A stretch of DNA of 64,000 bases from Clarireedia homoeocarpa (Eukaryota; Ascomycota; Leotiomycetes; Helotiales; Rutstroemiaceae). Position numbers and translations under genes: made by a program. The notes beneath the pieces were generated by a model. It worked only from the letters and a program-made list of their open reading frames with translations, made no database searches and was not told the DNA's origin. Positions 12,197-22,826 of this stretch are shown in pieces. Location of the stretch: contig LNKV01000043.1 in the NCBI GenBank assembly GCA_001465935.1, positions 62,001-126,000 of the forward strand. The letters run 5' to 3'. Position 1 is the stretch's first letter. Each line of letters begins with the position of its first letter.

Positions 12197-13662
12197 GGTC
12201 TCATTTCTCAATCTTTAACGCATCCTGTACAAACTCCCTCACCAGCTTTTGGTACTTAATCACTCCTTTGACACTGGATTTGAGAGGCAAAAATGGTTTG
12301 GTAGTCTCGGATCAGGAAGCATCAGAAGGGCGAGAGAATTGTGCCACATAATGGACTTTAATACTAATCACTGAAAGCAGGAAAACGACTATGCATAAGC
12401 AGACAGTCTCTCGACAGCGTCGACATCTGGTAAACTTCTCTCTCGGATTTTCGAAGGGGTTTCGGGGTCAGTGGACTTCTGCATTCGCCGAATGAATATT
12501 TCCATTTCCCTTTCTGGATTCTGTCGCAGCACAAGCTCTTTATCCAGTTGCATGATAGATTGGCCGTACCTTGTTCATTCGAATTTGCTGAGCAATGCTT
12601 CATTTTGGCCATGCTTTCCTCCCCTTTGTTCGCACCGCACAAAAGATCATTTTCTGGTGGTCTAGTGCTCGAAGAGACCTGCCGACTATGATGGATGGTA
12701 AGCAGGAGACTAGCATGTAGTGTAGCAATCGAGGTTTTCCGTTAGCTAGGTGAATAGATGAAATAAAGCAATCAAGTTGAGTTAGATGGAAAGTCCAAGA
12801 GCTCCCGACTGCGCGAGAGTGCGGACGATTGATGGATGCGCTAAAACAGTAGAGAGGCGCACAAGGTGATCTGTCCATGCCCCCGTACTTCCTTCCCTTC
12901 CATATCCACTCCACCTGCTCCCCATGGTGATGGCGAATAGTAGAGGTCGACCACAAGCCACCAAAGTCTAGTGAATGTAATCCTACGATGGCGCTTGTGT
13001 ACACCAACTGACTGACTTTGACGCAATGGAGTAGTTGTCTCTGTTCCAAGGTTTCTTGGTGTCTCAGACAGCATGTGACTGCCACTGCCACTGGCATGAC
13101 TGGCTCGACTGGGTACAGGGCGAGAGGGCCGACCGTATCCGACGTCATACCTGAGGTGCGCGTTCCTATCGCCAGAAGCGCAGTTGCCTCACGAAATCTG
13201 CGCTCATCCGCACCTGCAGAGGGAACACGAACACGAACACAATATAATAATACAATTCGACACAGTCCAGTGCAGTACAGTACAGTAGGTACATCCTTCC
13301 ATTTCTTCTACTCTCGAACGCCTGCCTAATATTGGCAGCGACGACCTGCATTGTTGATGGCTTCTACCAACAATCTTTTTCTTCTTCCCTTTTCTCCCAT
13401 CCATATCTGCTCTTGAACCCCCATCATTCTCACGACAGCATTCTTTACGCCTCATTCGAAAGTTACACCGCCATCAGCATTATTACACTACGATTAACCG
13501 TTCCTGGACTTCTGTTGGGGGGTATCGCACCTGCGGAGCTGATCCCATTTTTTACAATTCCTAAAATCCTCATAATATCCTAATTTTTCTTTTTCAAATA
13601 CTGTAAGTTGGCCACCAATCTGAGTTTCGCAATACTGACTACTTGCCGGGCAGTACACAACA
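12197..13662. other. Intergenic region upstream of the lipase gene
   Basis: About 1.5 kb between two plus-strand genes. Overlapping minus-strand frames at 12.6-13.15 kb show no domain. The last 400 bp are C/T-rich with a CA-rich tract (about 13220-13290), as in fungal promoters and leaders. Confidence 0.45.
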
Positions 13663-16600
13663 ATGTCTCAACACATCCATACATATGGACCCAACTGCCA
13701 CCTCGCTCCGCGAAACGAAGAAGCAGCCCACGGGCCTTGCGAAGAAATACCAGAGATTCGTACGCAGTTCTTCTATTGCTCCTCCATTCCTCTCGACGAT
13801 CCTCTAGGCGCCGTCGCACCGCCAACATCAGATTCCAAAGCTGTCAAGCAGCCACCCAAACCTTTCTCTCCCCGCGACAATGAAACACTACAAAAAGCAT
13901 GGACAGGGTTGAGTTCCTCAAGAGATAGGCGCAACCATAAACGGAATTTTAAAACCAAACACTCGAGTCCTGCAGGCACAAAACACAAACACAAACACGA
14001 TTCCAAGAACGACCCGGAAACGAACGAGGAGGCAGGCGAGGAGGCAGGCAGTCAAAAATATCGGCATGAACATCCTGAGCACGAGCTTAGTAAGGACCCT
14101 GCAGAACAAAAAGGTCATAGAGGCAAGAAGAACAAGGCGGAACCAGATTCAATAGCTTGTCCATGCAAGTCAAGCCATTTGTGGTGCCGAAATGCACCTG
14201 GGAAATGCACTTGCACGTCCTGTCCCAAAGGCCCGGCACAGCGTAATATGATGACCAGTGACATACAGGAGTCACCTCACGATCACAAAAAGAAGCTCCA
14301 TGAATCCGAACCTAGTGACCATGCCGAGGAAGAAACCAGGAAGGATAGCACCAGCTACAAAAAGACTAAGGAAGCGAAGTCTAAGAAGTCCAAATTAGAT
14401 AAAACTCACGGGACCGATGATCGGGAACCTACTACTTCTGCAGAAGCCGACGCCGAACCTGAAAATACTGAGGGATTTCGTTGTGGGCATCTAGATCACG
14501 AATTTGAGCCTAAGTCTGTTGATACTAGGTTTCCGAGCTGTTGTGACGACTCCATTCGACACGTCCCGACGAAGCAGGAACAGGCTCAAAACTCTGATGT
14601 TGACAAGTCCTCTGAGCCATCATCAGCTACCTGGTGCTGCGCAGATCTGGAGCGAGATAACAGAGATCACGGGGAAGCTGAGACGACCAGAGACAAGGGC
14701 CAAGATACTAAAGAATCATCTGTACCCACGCCAGGTCCAGAGGAAAAGGCAGCGGATAAAAGTAAAGGCGCTGAAGTACAGTCATCCAAGATCGGAAAAA
14801 AATTGAAGGGCAAATACAAGGTTTTTGGCAAGCAAATGGTACAGGATGAGCGAACTGACGGTGCCAATGACGAACCCAGCATAATAGAGGATCTAGGATT
14901 GTATGGCCAAGATACGGACGGAGATGTGGACACAGGCATTGCCACTCTAGACCAGGGAGATGCGACGAATGAGAACTATGGCACCGCTCCTCAAGTACTT
15001 ATGGCTGGTGATGGAAATACGCACACGAAGACTACGGAACTGGGTACTACTGGCAAACCGTTTTTGAAACTTCCCGCTCGTAGTGAGAGTCCCGTGCCTT
15101 TGCATATTCCCAAGGACGAAACTGAGCCCGCAACCAATCCTCGCAAGACCCACGAGCGTGATTCCACAGAGGACTTGGAGGTCGAAGGATGCAAAGCACA
15201 CAAACACAGGGATCAAGTGAATGTCCCTGTTGGATATTCTAGGCTTCACGAAGTCAGCCTACCATCTCTACAAATGAAGCCAATCTACTGGTCACCGCTT
15301 CATGATGTTGCTGCTTGTATCTACGGCACTTGGTTCTATAAGGACAACATGTACCCTGTTGAGCCAGCAGTTGCCAACCAACTTGAGATAGGTTATAGGG
15401 AGTTGCAATGCTGGTCTCAGACATGGAAGGATCAACTTAGCTCTGCAATTGAGGTGGGTGCTGCTGGTGAAGAGAAGATTGCTCATCGTCTTTGGCCGGC
15501 AGAGGAAACCCAGAAGGGGTCAAACTCCAAGTCAACTGAACATCTTGTATCTGCCGATCCTTACTGTGCTGCTCGTTGTTTCCATGGAGAAGCTGCGGCT
15601 GAAGGCAAAGCCGACGAAGTGGAGGCCAAGCCCACTGCATCAACTTCAATCCCCAAGAAGTATCCCAATTCACAAGTCATCTACAAGAATGCTTCCGAAG
15701 CTTTCATTCTTAGGCCCAATCTACAGCCATCTGAATATTACGGACGAAAACCACTTGCAAAGATTATGAAAAATATGATAGTGGGCGTTCCTGTTGTTCG
15801 AGGATTCGACTGGAACTCTTGGGAAAAGCTCCATCCTTCGAAGAGGACTAACACTTCAAACAAGACACCTTATAAAACAGGTGGTTATGGACGCACTGCT
15901 GGATCCAAGCCCGATTCCTGCCCGGCTTGTCAGGCTCAGGAGGAAGTTCCCGAATTCAGTGACTTGTGTCTAGTTATCCACGGAATTGGTCAAAAACTTT
16001 CCGAGCGCATGGAAAGCTTTCATTTCACTCACGCTGTTAATGGTTTCCGTACCGAGGTCAATCGTGAACTATGCAACCCAGATGTGAAGAAGGTTCTTCG
16101 AGAAGACCTATCTGGAGTTATGGTGCTACCTGTTAATTGGCGCAAGGATCTCGTTTTCGAGGACGGCGGACCAACAAAATCTGGAGACAAGGATGATGCA
16201 GAGTCTACATATACGCTCAACGATATTACACTCCCAACTATACCGGCAGTGCGTGGTCTCATTTGTGATGTTATGTTGGACATTCCATACTATTTGTCGA
16301 AGCACAAGCCAAAGATGATTGCTGCTCTGATTGCTGAAGCGAATCGCATCTACCGTCTCTGGTGTAAGAACAACCTAGGATTCCACAAAAAAGGTCGTGT
16401 ACACCTCATTGCACATTCACTGGGAAGCGTCATGGCCCTTGAAGTGCTGAGCAAACAGCCAACCAGCATGCCGGCTGATCTCTCACGGAGAACAAACACC
16501 AAGTGTTTCGATTTTAGAACCACTAATTGTTTCCTTGCGGGAAGCCCGGCTTCTTTCTTCCTTTTACTCGACAATGCACATTTGTTACCCAGAAAAGCGT

Positions 16601-17178
16601 TGAACAAACCAGGCGCTGAACAGGGCGACGATACCCGGGGAGACGTTGTTGGTGAAGTTGGCACCTTTGGTTGTCTCGCTGTAGACAATATCTACAACAT
16701 TATGCACATCAACGATCCAATTGCATACCGTCTGAATGCCACCGTCGACGCCGCGTATGCTAGCAGTCTCAAAATCGCCGAAGTCCCCAACTCATCACTA
16801 AGTTTCTTCAACTCCGTCGGCCACGCGATGAAATCGCTTCCCGGCATTTCTTCAACATCGGATTTAGGCATGGGACAGCTACCCAAACCTGCTATGATCA
16901 AAATGCCGTCGCAAGTCGAGATGGCGGTGCATGATTTCTCGGCGGAAGAAATCGCGGAGAAGAAATTCTGTCTGCTGAATGATAATGGTCAAGTAGATTG
17001 GTGTTTGGGTAATCGGGGTGGTATGCTTGATAACCAGTATATTAATATGCTGAGTGCACATAGTAGTTATTGGACGCATAGGGATTTTATTCGCATGCTT
17101 TGTGTGGAGATGGGGAGGAAGGCGGGGAGGGATAATACTTTGCCGAACATGAGGGCAGTTAAGAAGAGTCGGAAGTAG
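13663..17178 (+). CDS. DDHD-domain phospholipase A1-like protein
   Basis: Single-exon 1,171-aa protein of the intracellular PA-PLA1/DDHD family (yeast Ddl1, mammalian DDHD1/2), serine hydrolases that release fatty acids from phospholipids on mitochondria or Golgi-ER membranes. The N-terminus carries a short conserved block (FFYCSSIPLDDPL) followed by about 450 residues that are highly charged, low-complexity and rich in Lys, Glu, His and Asp. The hydrolase begins near VIHGIG (771-776) and has the nucleophile elbow AHSLGS with Ser919 (Ala replaces the more common first Gly of GHSLG). The C-terminal DDHD region follows from about residue 955, with DNIYNIMHINDPIAYRL and a distal SAHSSYWTHRDF. 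A cysteine cluster near residues 165-190 and a CPAC pair near 760 are unusual. Family assignment is firm; substrate is unknown. Confidence 0.88.
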   Translation: MSQHIHTYGPNCHLAPRNEEAAHGPCEEIPEIRTQFFYCSSIPLDDPLGAVAPPTSDSKAVKQPPKPFSPRDNETLQKAWTGLSSSRDRRNHKRNFKTKHSSPAGTKHKHKHDSKNDPETNEEAGEEAGSQKYRHEHPEHELSKDPAEQKGHRGKKNKAEPDSIACPCKSSHLWCRNAPGKCTCTSCPKGPAQRNMMTSDIQESPHDHKKKLHESEPSDHAEEETRKDSTSYKKTKEAKSKKSKLDKTHGTDDREPTTSAEADAEPENTEGFRCGHLDHEFEPKSVDTRFPSCCDDSIRHVPTKQEQAQNSDVDKSSEPSSATWCCADLERDNRDHGEAETTRDKGQDTKESSVPTPGPEEKAADKSKGAEVQSSKIGKKLKGKYKVFGKQMVQDERTDGANDEPSIIEDLGLYGQDTDGDVDTGIATLDQGDATNENYGTAPQVLMAGDGNTHTKTTELGTTGKPFLKLPARSESPVPLHIPKDETEPATNPRKTHERDSTEDLEVEGCKAHKHRDQVNVPVGYSRLHEVSLPSLQMKPIYWSPLHDVAACIYGTWFYKDNMYPVEPAVANQLEIGYRELQCWSQTWKDQLSSAIEVGAAGEEKIAHRLWPAEETQKGSNSKSTEHLVSADPYCAARCFHGEAAAEGKADEVEAKPTASTSIPKKYPNSQVIYKNASEAFILRPNLQPSEYYGRKPLAKIMKNMIVGVPVVRGFDWNSWEKLHPSKRTNTSNKTPYKTGGYGRTAGSKPDSCPACQAQEEVPEFSDLCLVIHGIGQKLSERMESFHFTHAVNGFRTEVNRELCNPDVKKVLREDLSGVMVLPVNWRKDLVFEDGGPTKSGDKDDAESTYTLNDITLPTIPAVRGLICDVMLDIPYYLSKHKPKMIAALIAEANRIYRLWCKNNLGFHKKGRVHLIAHSLGSVMALEVLSKQPTSMPADLSRRTNTKCFDFRTTNCFLAGSPASFFLLLDNAHLLPRKALNKPGAEQGDDTRGDVVGEVGTFGCLAVDNIYNIMHINDPIAYRLNATVDAAYASSLKIAEVPNSSLSFFNSVGHAMKSLPGISSTSDLGMGQLPKPAMIKMPSQVEMAVHDFSAEEIAEKKFCLLNDNGQVDWCLGNRGGMLDNQYINMLSAHSSYWTHRDFIRMLCVEMGRKAGRDNTLPNMRAVKKSRK

Positions 17179-17932
17179 AGGTGAGGGAGGCTCTGTGTGT
17201 GTTGACTGGGGGGTTTTCACTGGCTTGCCATTTTTGAGAGCTGTTCTTTTCTCGTTTGTGGTTTGAGATGAAGAGGGGAGAGAGTAGTTTTGGAGTTTGG
17301 GGACCGAGGATTATTGTGGCTTTTATTATGCATGCTTTGGGTGTTCCTGGTATGGGTTGGGTTGAGACTGTGCTCGTGTTTGATGTTGAGATGGCTAGAC
17401 TCCTAGACTTACCCTATGATACCCCCTCTTTTACCTAGATCAGATGAGATGAGATGAGATGAGATGAGACGAAAAGAGAATGATTAATGAAATCACGTTT
17501 ATTGTTATGATTATGATCATGAGCTTTTTTTACTTTTGCTTGCTTGCTTGCTGCTGCTATGTACCGTACCGTAAACGGGTTGAAAAATGGTGGCTGAATG
17601 TGAGAGTGAGAGTGGTGTTGTGTTATAAACGAAGTGTATGTGGACGAAAGTGAAATAAATCAATCTCCAAAAGAACATGTCGGAGCAAGGAGCAAGTAAC
17701 AAGGAGCTTTTCCGTTTTTAGGATTTTCATTACATACAGTACTCGTATACGCTTTCTCTCCTCCTTTCTAGTTCGAACTGAGGGAAGGAAAGTGCTGCCC
17801 GAACCGAACCGAATCGTATCGTATATATGTCGATTCCGCTAACTTATTTACAGGATCCCAACTTTTCTTTTCTTTTCTTTTCTTCTCTTTTCTTTTTCCG
17901 CTCTAGATATATACGGAAGGGGGTAAATTAAA
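17179..17932. other. Convergent intergenic region
   Basis: Lies between the 3' ends of the plus-strand lipase and the minus-strand BIM1-like gene. It contains a GATGA pentamer run (about 17444-17469) and a TTTTC polypyrimidine tract (about 17866-17900). No coding signal beyond short frames. Confidence 0.5.
17444..17469. repeat. GATGA pentanucleotide microsatellite
   Basis: About five uninterrupted copies of AGATG/GATGA in the 3' region of the lipase gene. Confidence 0.8.
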
Positions 17933-19120
17933 TTAAATAAGCAGCACTCCTCCTCCGATTACCGCCCCCAATGCCATTATTCCTGCGTTTGCAGTCACGC
18001 TTATGATGCCGCTGCGGCTCCTGAAAGCAAGCGCGGGGGTGGCGGCACTGGATGATGTGGCGGCGGCGGAACTGCTGGTTGAGGAGGAGTTGGATGGGGA
18101 GGTGGGGGAGGAGGAGGAGGAGGAGGAGAGAGTGGTGATGTTTAGGCCGGGGGTGCTGGGGCATTGGGTTGAGTTCGTGGTGCTGGAGAGGGGGGAGGGG
18201 GAGAGGGCGGTGGAGAAGGTTATGTCTGCGCACTGAGAGGGGGTGGGGGTTGGTTGGTTAGTGAGGGGGTTTTGGTGGTGGAGGTGGAGAGGAGGGGGGG
18301 GGAGATGGGGAGATGGGAGGGGGCAAGGGGGAAGGGGGAAAGGGGTAGAGTTGAGGATTAGGTATATGGTGGGAAGGAGGAAGAAGAAACCTCCATTCCC
18401 GGCCCAGCTACCACTCATCTCTCCCCTCCCCTTTTCCCTTTCCCTTTTCCTCCTTCCACAGCAAACAAAAGAATAAAATAAAACAGAAAAAACCAAACTA
18501 ACATTATACAAAGCACTCCCACTCTCCCCTACTGTAACCACCTGCAACGTAGCATTCAAGCCATCATGCAAGGCGACACCCTCAGGGAGCACGAAGTCGC
18601 CCAAACAGAGCTCACCGGCGCCCGTCTCGTTGAGCGGCGCGGGCGTAAGCGAGATGTTGAAGTTGGTGACGTTGGAGCCGAGTCCCAGGTTCACGAAGAT
18701 GTAGGTCCAGGGGTGGTGCAGGGAGAGTGCGATGGGGAAGGCGGTGGTGGGGTAGATAGTTCGGTTGAGGGTGGTGGGTATACCGGCGCCTGGAGGGGGG
18801 AGAAGGGTTAGTTGTGGGGAAAAGGGTTGGTTGAGAGGGAGTGGTGGAGAGGAGGAAAGATGGGTGGAGGAGCGGGAGAGGGAGGAGGTACGGGGAAGTG
18901 GAGAGAGGATTGGAATAAGAGGGAGGGAGTGGGAAGATGATTGATGTTGGATTGGGGGAATTTGATGTAAAATATTTGGGCAGTACTTACATGGATATGT
19001 CCATTGAGAAGCAGGCTCTTCAAAAGAATCTCCACGCCAATACGGGTAGTTAAGCGTAAAATGTGCCGAGGCTATGGATGAGAAGAGGGTAAGAAGGGCG
19101 AGGAAACTGTAAGTTACCAT
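17933..19120 (-). CDS. BIM1-like (X325-type) copper-binding GPI-anchored surface protein, copy 1
   Basis: Member of the fungal BIM1/X325 family. These proteins resemble lytic polysaccharide monooxygenases and bind copper, but known members act in copper handling or wall biology rather than polysaccharide cleavage. Three exons (19120-18991, 18789-18503, 18232-17933) give 238 aa. A 19-residue signal peptide ends at SIASA, so the mature chain starts with His (HFTLNYP), as required for the copper-binding histidine brace. Further hallmarks are TYPCAG across intron 1, a His pair in SLHHPWTYIF, and CADITF after intron 2. A Ser-rich C-terminal spacer precedes a hydrophobic tail typical of GPI addition. 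Introns of 201 and 270 nt are long for this window, but both keep frame. It is transcribed away from a paralog starting at 19882. Confidence 0.82.
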   Translation of the reverse strand: MVTYSFLALLTLFSSIASAHFTLNYPYWRGDSFEEPASQWTYPCKYCPNILHQIPPIQHQSSSHSLPLIPILSPLPRTSSLSRSSTHLSSSPPLPLNQPFSPQLTLLPPPGAGIPTTLNRTIYPTTAFPIALSLHHPWTYIFVNLGLGSNVTNFNISLTPAPLNETGAGELCLGDFVLPEGVALHDGLNATLQVVTVGESGSALYNVSLVFSVLFYSFVCCGRRKREREKGRGEMSGSWAGNGGFFFLLPTIYLILNSTPFPLPPCPLPSPHLPPPPLHLHHQNPLTNQPTPTPSQCADITFSTALSPSPLSSTTNSTQCPSTPGLNITTLSSSSSSSPTSPSNSSSTSSSAAATSSSAATPALAFRSRSGIISVTANAGIMALGAVIGGGVLLI

Positions 19121-19881
19121 CTTGAGTGAGTATGCTTTTCCGAATCCTGGCTGATATATTTCTGCAACTCGTTTCTCGTAAGACTTTGATGTAGAGAGCC
19201 TTTCGAAACAACACAAACTGCCAAATCAAAAAAGAAGAGATCGACGTTATTTATGATATAGAAAGATGCAAGTCTAGATGCACCTCAGCTCTCAAGGTAC
19301 CCAAACATGTACGAACGGAAATCTTTCCTAATTCTCTTATAATTTGCTCAACTTCACATTTCCATTGTACCACCCCCATGTATCCAATCCATTCATCATT
19401 CATCCCGCCGCAAAACCCAACAAAGAAAAAAACATCAATAGCTTCAAATGAATGCCAAGAGGAAGAAGGAAAAAGAAGGCTAGTCATATAAATGTGCTCA
19501 CCCGCAGCCTTTTCAGCCTTGGCAAGTACGCCACACCAATCAGGACTTTGGTGGCTTTGTACTTTTTCTTGGCTTGGAACGTTTTTTCCAATCAGTATCA
19601 TAGAATTGCATCCCTACAAGGGCGGAGATCCTCTTCCAAATGAGGATATTTGATCTTTGGTATCTTGCTCAAAAGAGCGCAGTGAAGCAAATGAGGATGT
19701 GAGCGGTCTGGGTGGTGGACAATCATGTGAGGTGATGAAATTCAAAGACAATATCAAATAGATAGAGTACTTCTCTCTCTTGCAGCACTTGATTTACTTA
19801 AACTCTTCTACCCTTTCGGCCGCGGGATAAAAAGACGAGGGAAGGAAAAGCAAGCAGATAAAGCATCGTTCCATTGTGAAA
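19121..19881. promoter_or_regulatory. Shared bidirectional upstream region of two BIM1-like genes
   Basis: A 761-bp spacer separating the divergent start codons of two related genes. Both promoters must lie here, so co-regulation, for example by copper, is plausible. I did not find a motif I can name with confidence. Open frames inside are short and lack domains. Confidence 0.5.
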
Positions 19882-20605
19882 ATGAGGCTGAATACACTCC
19901 TTGGCATTGTGCTACTCTCCGCACGTGTAGCTTTAACTCACTTCATACTCAACTATCCGCCTTCTCTTGGTTTCAACGCCGACAATGAAGCGACCAGTCC
20001 CTGTGGCGGCTTCACGCCGTCGTTAGAAAATACTTCTGATTATGCGGTTGCGCAAAATGCTATGGCCTTCACTACACTACATCCTCAGTCGACGTTTATC
20101 TTCCGCGCAACTCTGGACGGGACTGCGAAGGGGAATTGGACCAATCTACTCCCCGTGTTTGAAGTTTATGGGTTAGGATCTATTTGTGAGACGGATATCG
20201 TTGTTGGTTCAGAGTGGATTGGTCAGAAGGGATTGTTGCAGGTGGTCCAGCATGCTGAGGATGGTGTGCATTATCAGGTAGGTTTGGCCACGAAACTTTC
20301 TTTTTGGACGATGCTAATGCAAGTATAAGTGTGCCGCAGTGAAGTTCATTGAGGGTAGTCTTGGAAATATTCCTAGTAAATGTACGAACTCTTCGGGAAC
20401 TCAGCTCAGTTATGTCGGTGATGATACCTTGACCAATCTGGGAAACAATTCAGCAACTTCGACAAGTGGGACGAGTTCTAGTGCAGCAGGAAAGCCATCA
20501 CAAACTGCGGGATCCGATGCCAGTTTGACTCATGGTGCTGCAATGCAAGGTTTTTGGGCCGTTGCGGTTGTGGCTTCGAGTGTGTTCTTTGGCCTCTTTG
20601 TGTAG
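19882..20605 (+). CDS. BIM1-like (X325-type) copper-binding GPI-anchored surface protein, copy 2
   Basis: Two exons (19882-20277, 20330-20605; 52-nt intron) give 223 aa. The signal peptide MRLNTLLGIVLLSARVALT is followed by mature HFILNYPP, again with His as first mature residue for the copper site. A TSPCGG cysteine, a His in FTTLHPQSTFIF and the cysteine in HYQCAAVKF after the intron line up in order with copy 1. A Ser/Thr-rich spacer and a hydrophobic C-terminus (VAVVASSVFFGLFV) indicate a GPI anchor. The intron before the CA[AD] motif sits at the same place as intron 2 of copy 1, supporting duplication. The ATG at 19882 is chosen because it opens directly into the signal peptide. Confidence 0.85.
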
Positions 20606-21163
20606 ATGTTGGCAAAACCATATGGTAAACAGACCCAAAACAGTTGAATATACCTATAAGAATCAGCAAATCAAGAAAAGGTTTCCAAAAGATATGCTGT
20701 CAACACTATTTTCGGAAAATGTGATCACTATGCTAAAAGCCTCTATCAGGAACAACCTGCATTAGACCATGCAGCTAGCCATTTGTATTACTATGTATAT
20801 TTGTACAAATGCGAGAACGATCGAGGTGGTAACAGACAGAATTGGCTTCTCCAGACCGTCGGAATTCATCAGAGATCATCGCGATGGTGCGGATTCCATT
20901 TGAGTATCAATCTTTTTGAACGAACCTAAATTCCGAATAATCAACGAAATAACTTCAATGACGGAATAAAATGCATTTATCAAAAGCTGACGTACCCCGC
21001 GGTCTAAGGGGTCCTGAATATATTCGCCTGCCGCCGTCCGAAACAGCGTTGGCAGCTCAGAGATCAAGGATAGTTCGAACACATATAAAAGCTCTAGAGA
21101 TGAATGTTTCTACATCTATTCATTCGCCTCGTGTTCTTCGAAAACAGATCACAATTACTTATC
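20606..21163. other. Intergenic region
   Basis: About 560 bp after the second BIM1-like gene. No domain-bearing frame seen. It leads into the decayed coding segment that follows. Confidence 0.4.
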
Positions 21164-21956
21164 ATGAACCATCGAGATTTGAAGGAACATCCAGGGTCAT
21201 CCTACGAGCTCTAGGACAAACAGTCAGATCTTCCAGGAAACTCACAGCTAACCTATAATATGCCGGGCTATTTCAACTTACTTATTAGAATTTTGGACGA
21301 TGAGGGCATGCCTTCACACTCCTGGCACTCACAGGCTGGAAGTACGTCAGGCGCACCTACCTCTCGTTCAGGTCGCATCACTAGATCTACAGCACATCAA
21401 CTCGATGAGGCCCCGACCACTGCTTCTTCCTCTGAGACACAAGATACTTCTATGCAACTCCCATCAAGAGATCCCTCTCCCAAATCATTCATTCTCCGCA
21501 AGCGTAACGACTTCCCTCGTGCTGGTCTTCCACCAACAAGCGTAGTTCTAGCTGTTGGTCCGCCTACTGGTGACTCAAAAGATATTTGGGCCAGTAATTC
21601 ATTTTGGCAGAACGCATGAGATACAGCACCTCTGCAAAGCCGCTTGGTCTATTCGGATGAACAAGAAGAGGAGATGACACGCATCATATTTGAGGAGGGG
21701 TTGGCCGAACTTGGGACCTCTATCACCAGGTGACGCGACTGCTGATGCGGTGGAGACTATTAGCCAAAGCATCAACGATGAGACTCTTGTTTTCGAGTGA
21801 CGCGGGAGTTGTAACTCGATTCTCTGAGAAGCTCACTTATCGACTGTCGAGTACTCTTCGAAACAACAACTTGATAACCAGGCAAAGTGCATCGCTTGCA
21901 CTACGATGCCCAACTGCACTTGCATCATTCCAAGCTGTGATAACTGCCCTTTGTAA
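21164..21956 (+). pseudogene. Decayed gene of unknown family with a C-terminal cysteine cluster
   Basis: One frame has protein-like composition from 21164 to about 21730 but is cut by in-frame stops at 21212 (TAG), 21617 (TGA) and 21731 (TGA). The signal then moves one base to the next frame, again with stops at 21798 and 21825, before ending at 21956. Each stop could come from a CAG or CGA codon by one C-to-T change, as expected from repeat-induced point mutation or simple decay. The end encodes a cysteine cluster spaced C-x2-C-x5-C-x-C-x4-C-x2-C, suggesting a former zinc-binding domain. I do not recognise the family. A spliced functional gene is possible but would need to skip every stop. 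Confidence 0.4.
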
Positions 21957-22826
21957 AACATTCGCTAGGGATTTGATTAGATCGTAATGGAGGGGGAGAA
22001 AATACGGAATCCATGGCTAGCAAGATTGGATATGCAAGAAACCCCACTGCAAGAGCTTTCTTTCTCTTTCTCTCCTGAGATTCCGAATTCGTATCTCTGA
22101 GAAAATCAAACATGGCGTTGCCGAATGATCTACAGACATCAGAATTGAAGATGGAATAAGTCGGAATATGAGTTAAATGTTGGCTCATTAGAAATATGGA
22201 ATGAATGTTTGTGTTGTTGAAATTCGAAGATGCTTGGCGAATGGAACTATCAGCCACAGCGGCACCGCCACATACTTTTCTTTACACAACTTCACTCCAT
22301 AACAGAGTGACGCACAGAAAGATGGCTTTGCTATATCTAGCTTGCGCTGTGCTCATCCATCAGTGGCCGGATAGAACTGCCCTCGATCATGGCTGTAAAT
22401 ACCCATATATTCGCAGGATACAACGAACGCTACAAAATAACACTGAATCTCTCCTCCCTTAATCATTCTCAACCAGCGTAGCAGCCACCCACCGGTCGGA
22501 TGTCTTTTAAACACGAGTTTGCGTTGGTAAGAACTCTTCATTAATATCTAATTCGCCTTTCGAGAGGAATTCATTTGTAGAGCAAGTATAGGATGGAGCA
22601 TATATCTACTAGAACTTCTGAATTACACTACCACACGAAGCAGACTCAGCTAGGTCGTTGAACAACTTATCTACTTTCAAACTTTCAATTCAATTACTTT
22701 TCGCTGCTATCATCGCTGTCACAGCCCATCTCCTCTACAAAAAGGGTATTATCCGCAGGTCAAATCGCTGAGTTCCAAAAGTGACGCCCCATCCATTCAT
22801 CAAACCATGGATCTCGCCATCCATCA
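21957..22826. other. Intergenic region
   Basis: About 870 bp of AT-rich sequence between the decayed gene and the 3' end of the minus-strand 'ipa'-like gene. Only short unsupported frames. Confidence 0.4.

Noticed and set aside
12600..13148. 182-codon minus-strand frame
   Set aside because: Several overlapping frames in the same region, no recognisable motif, and position in the lipase promoter.
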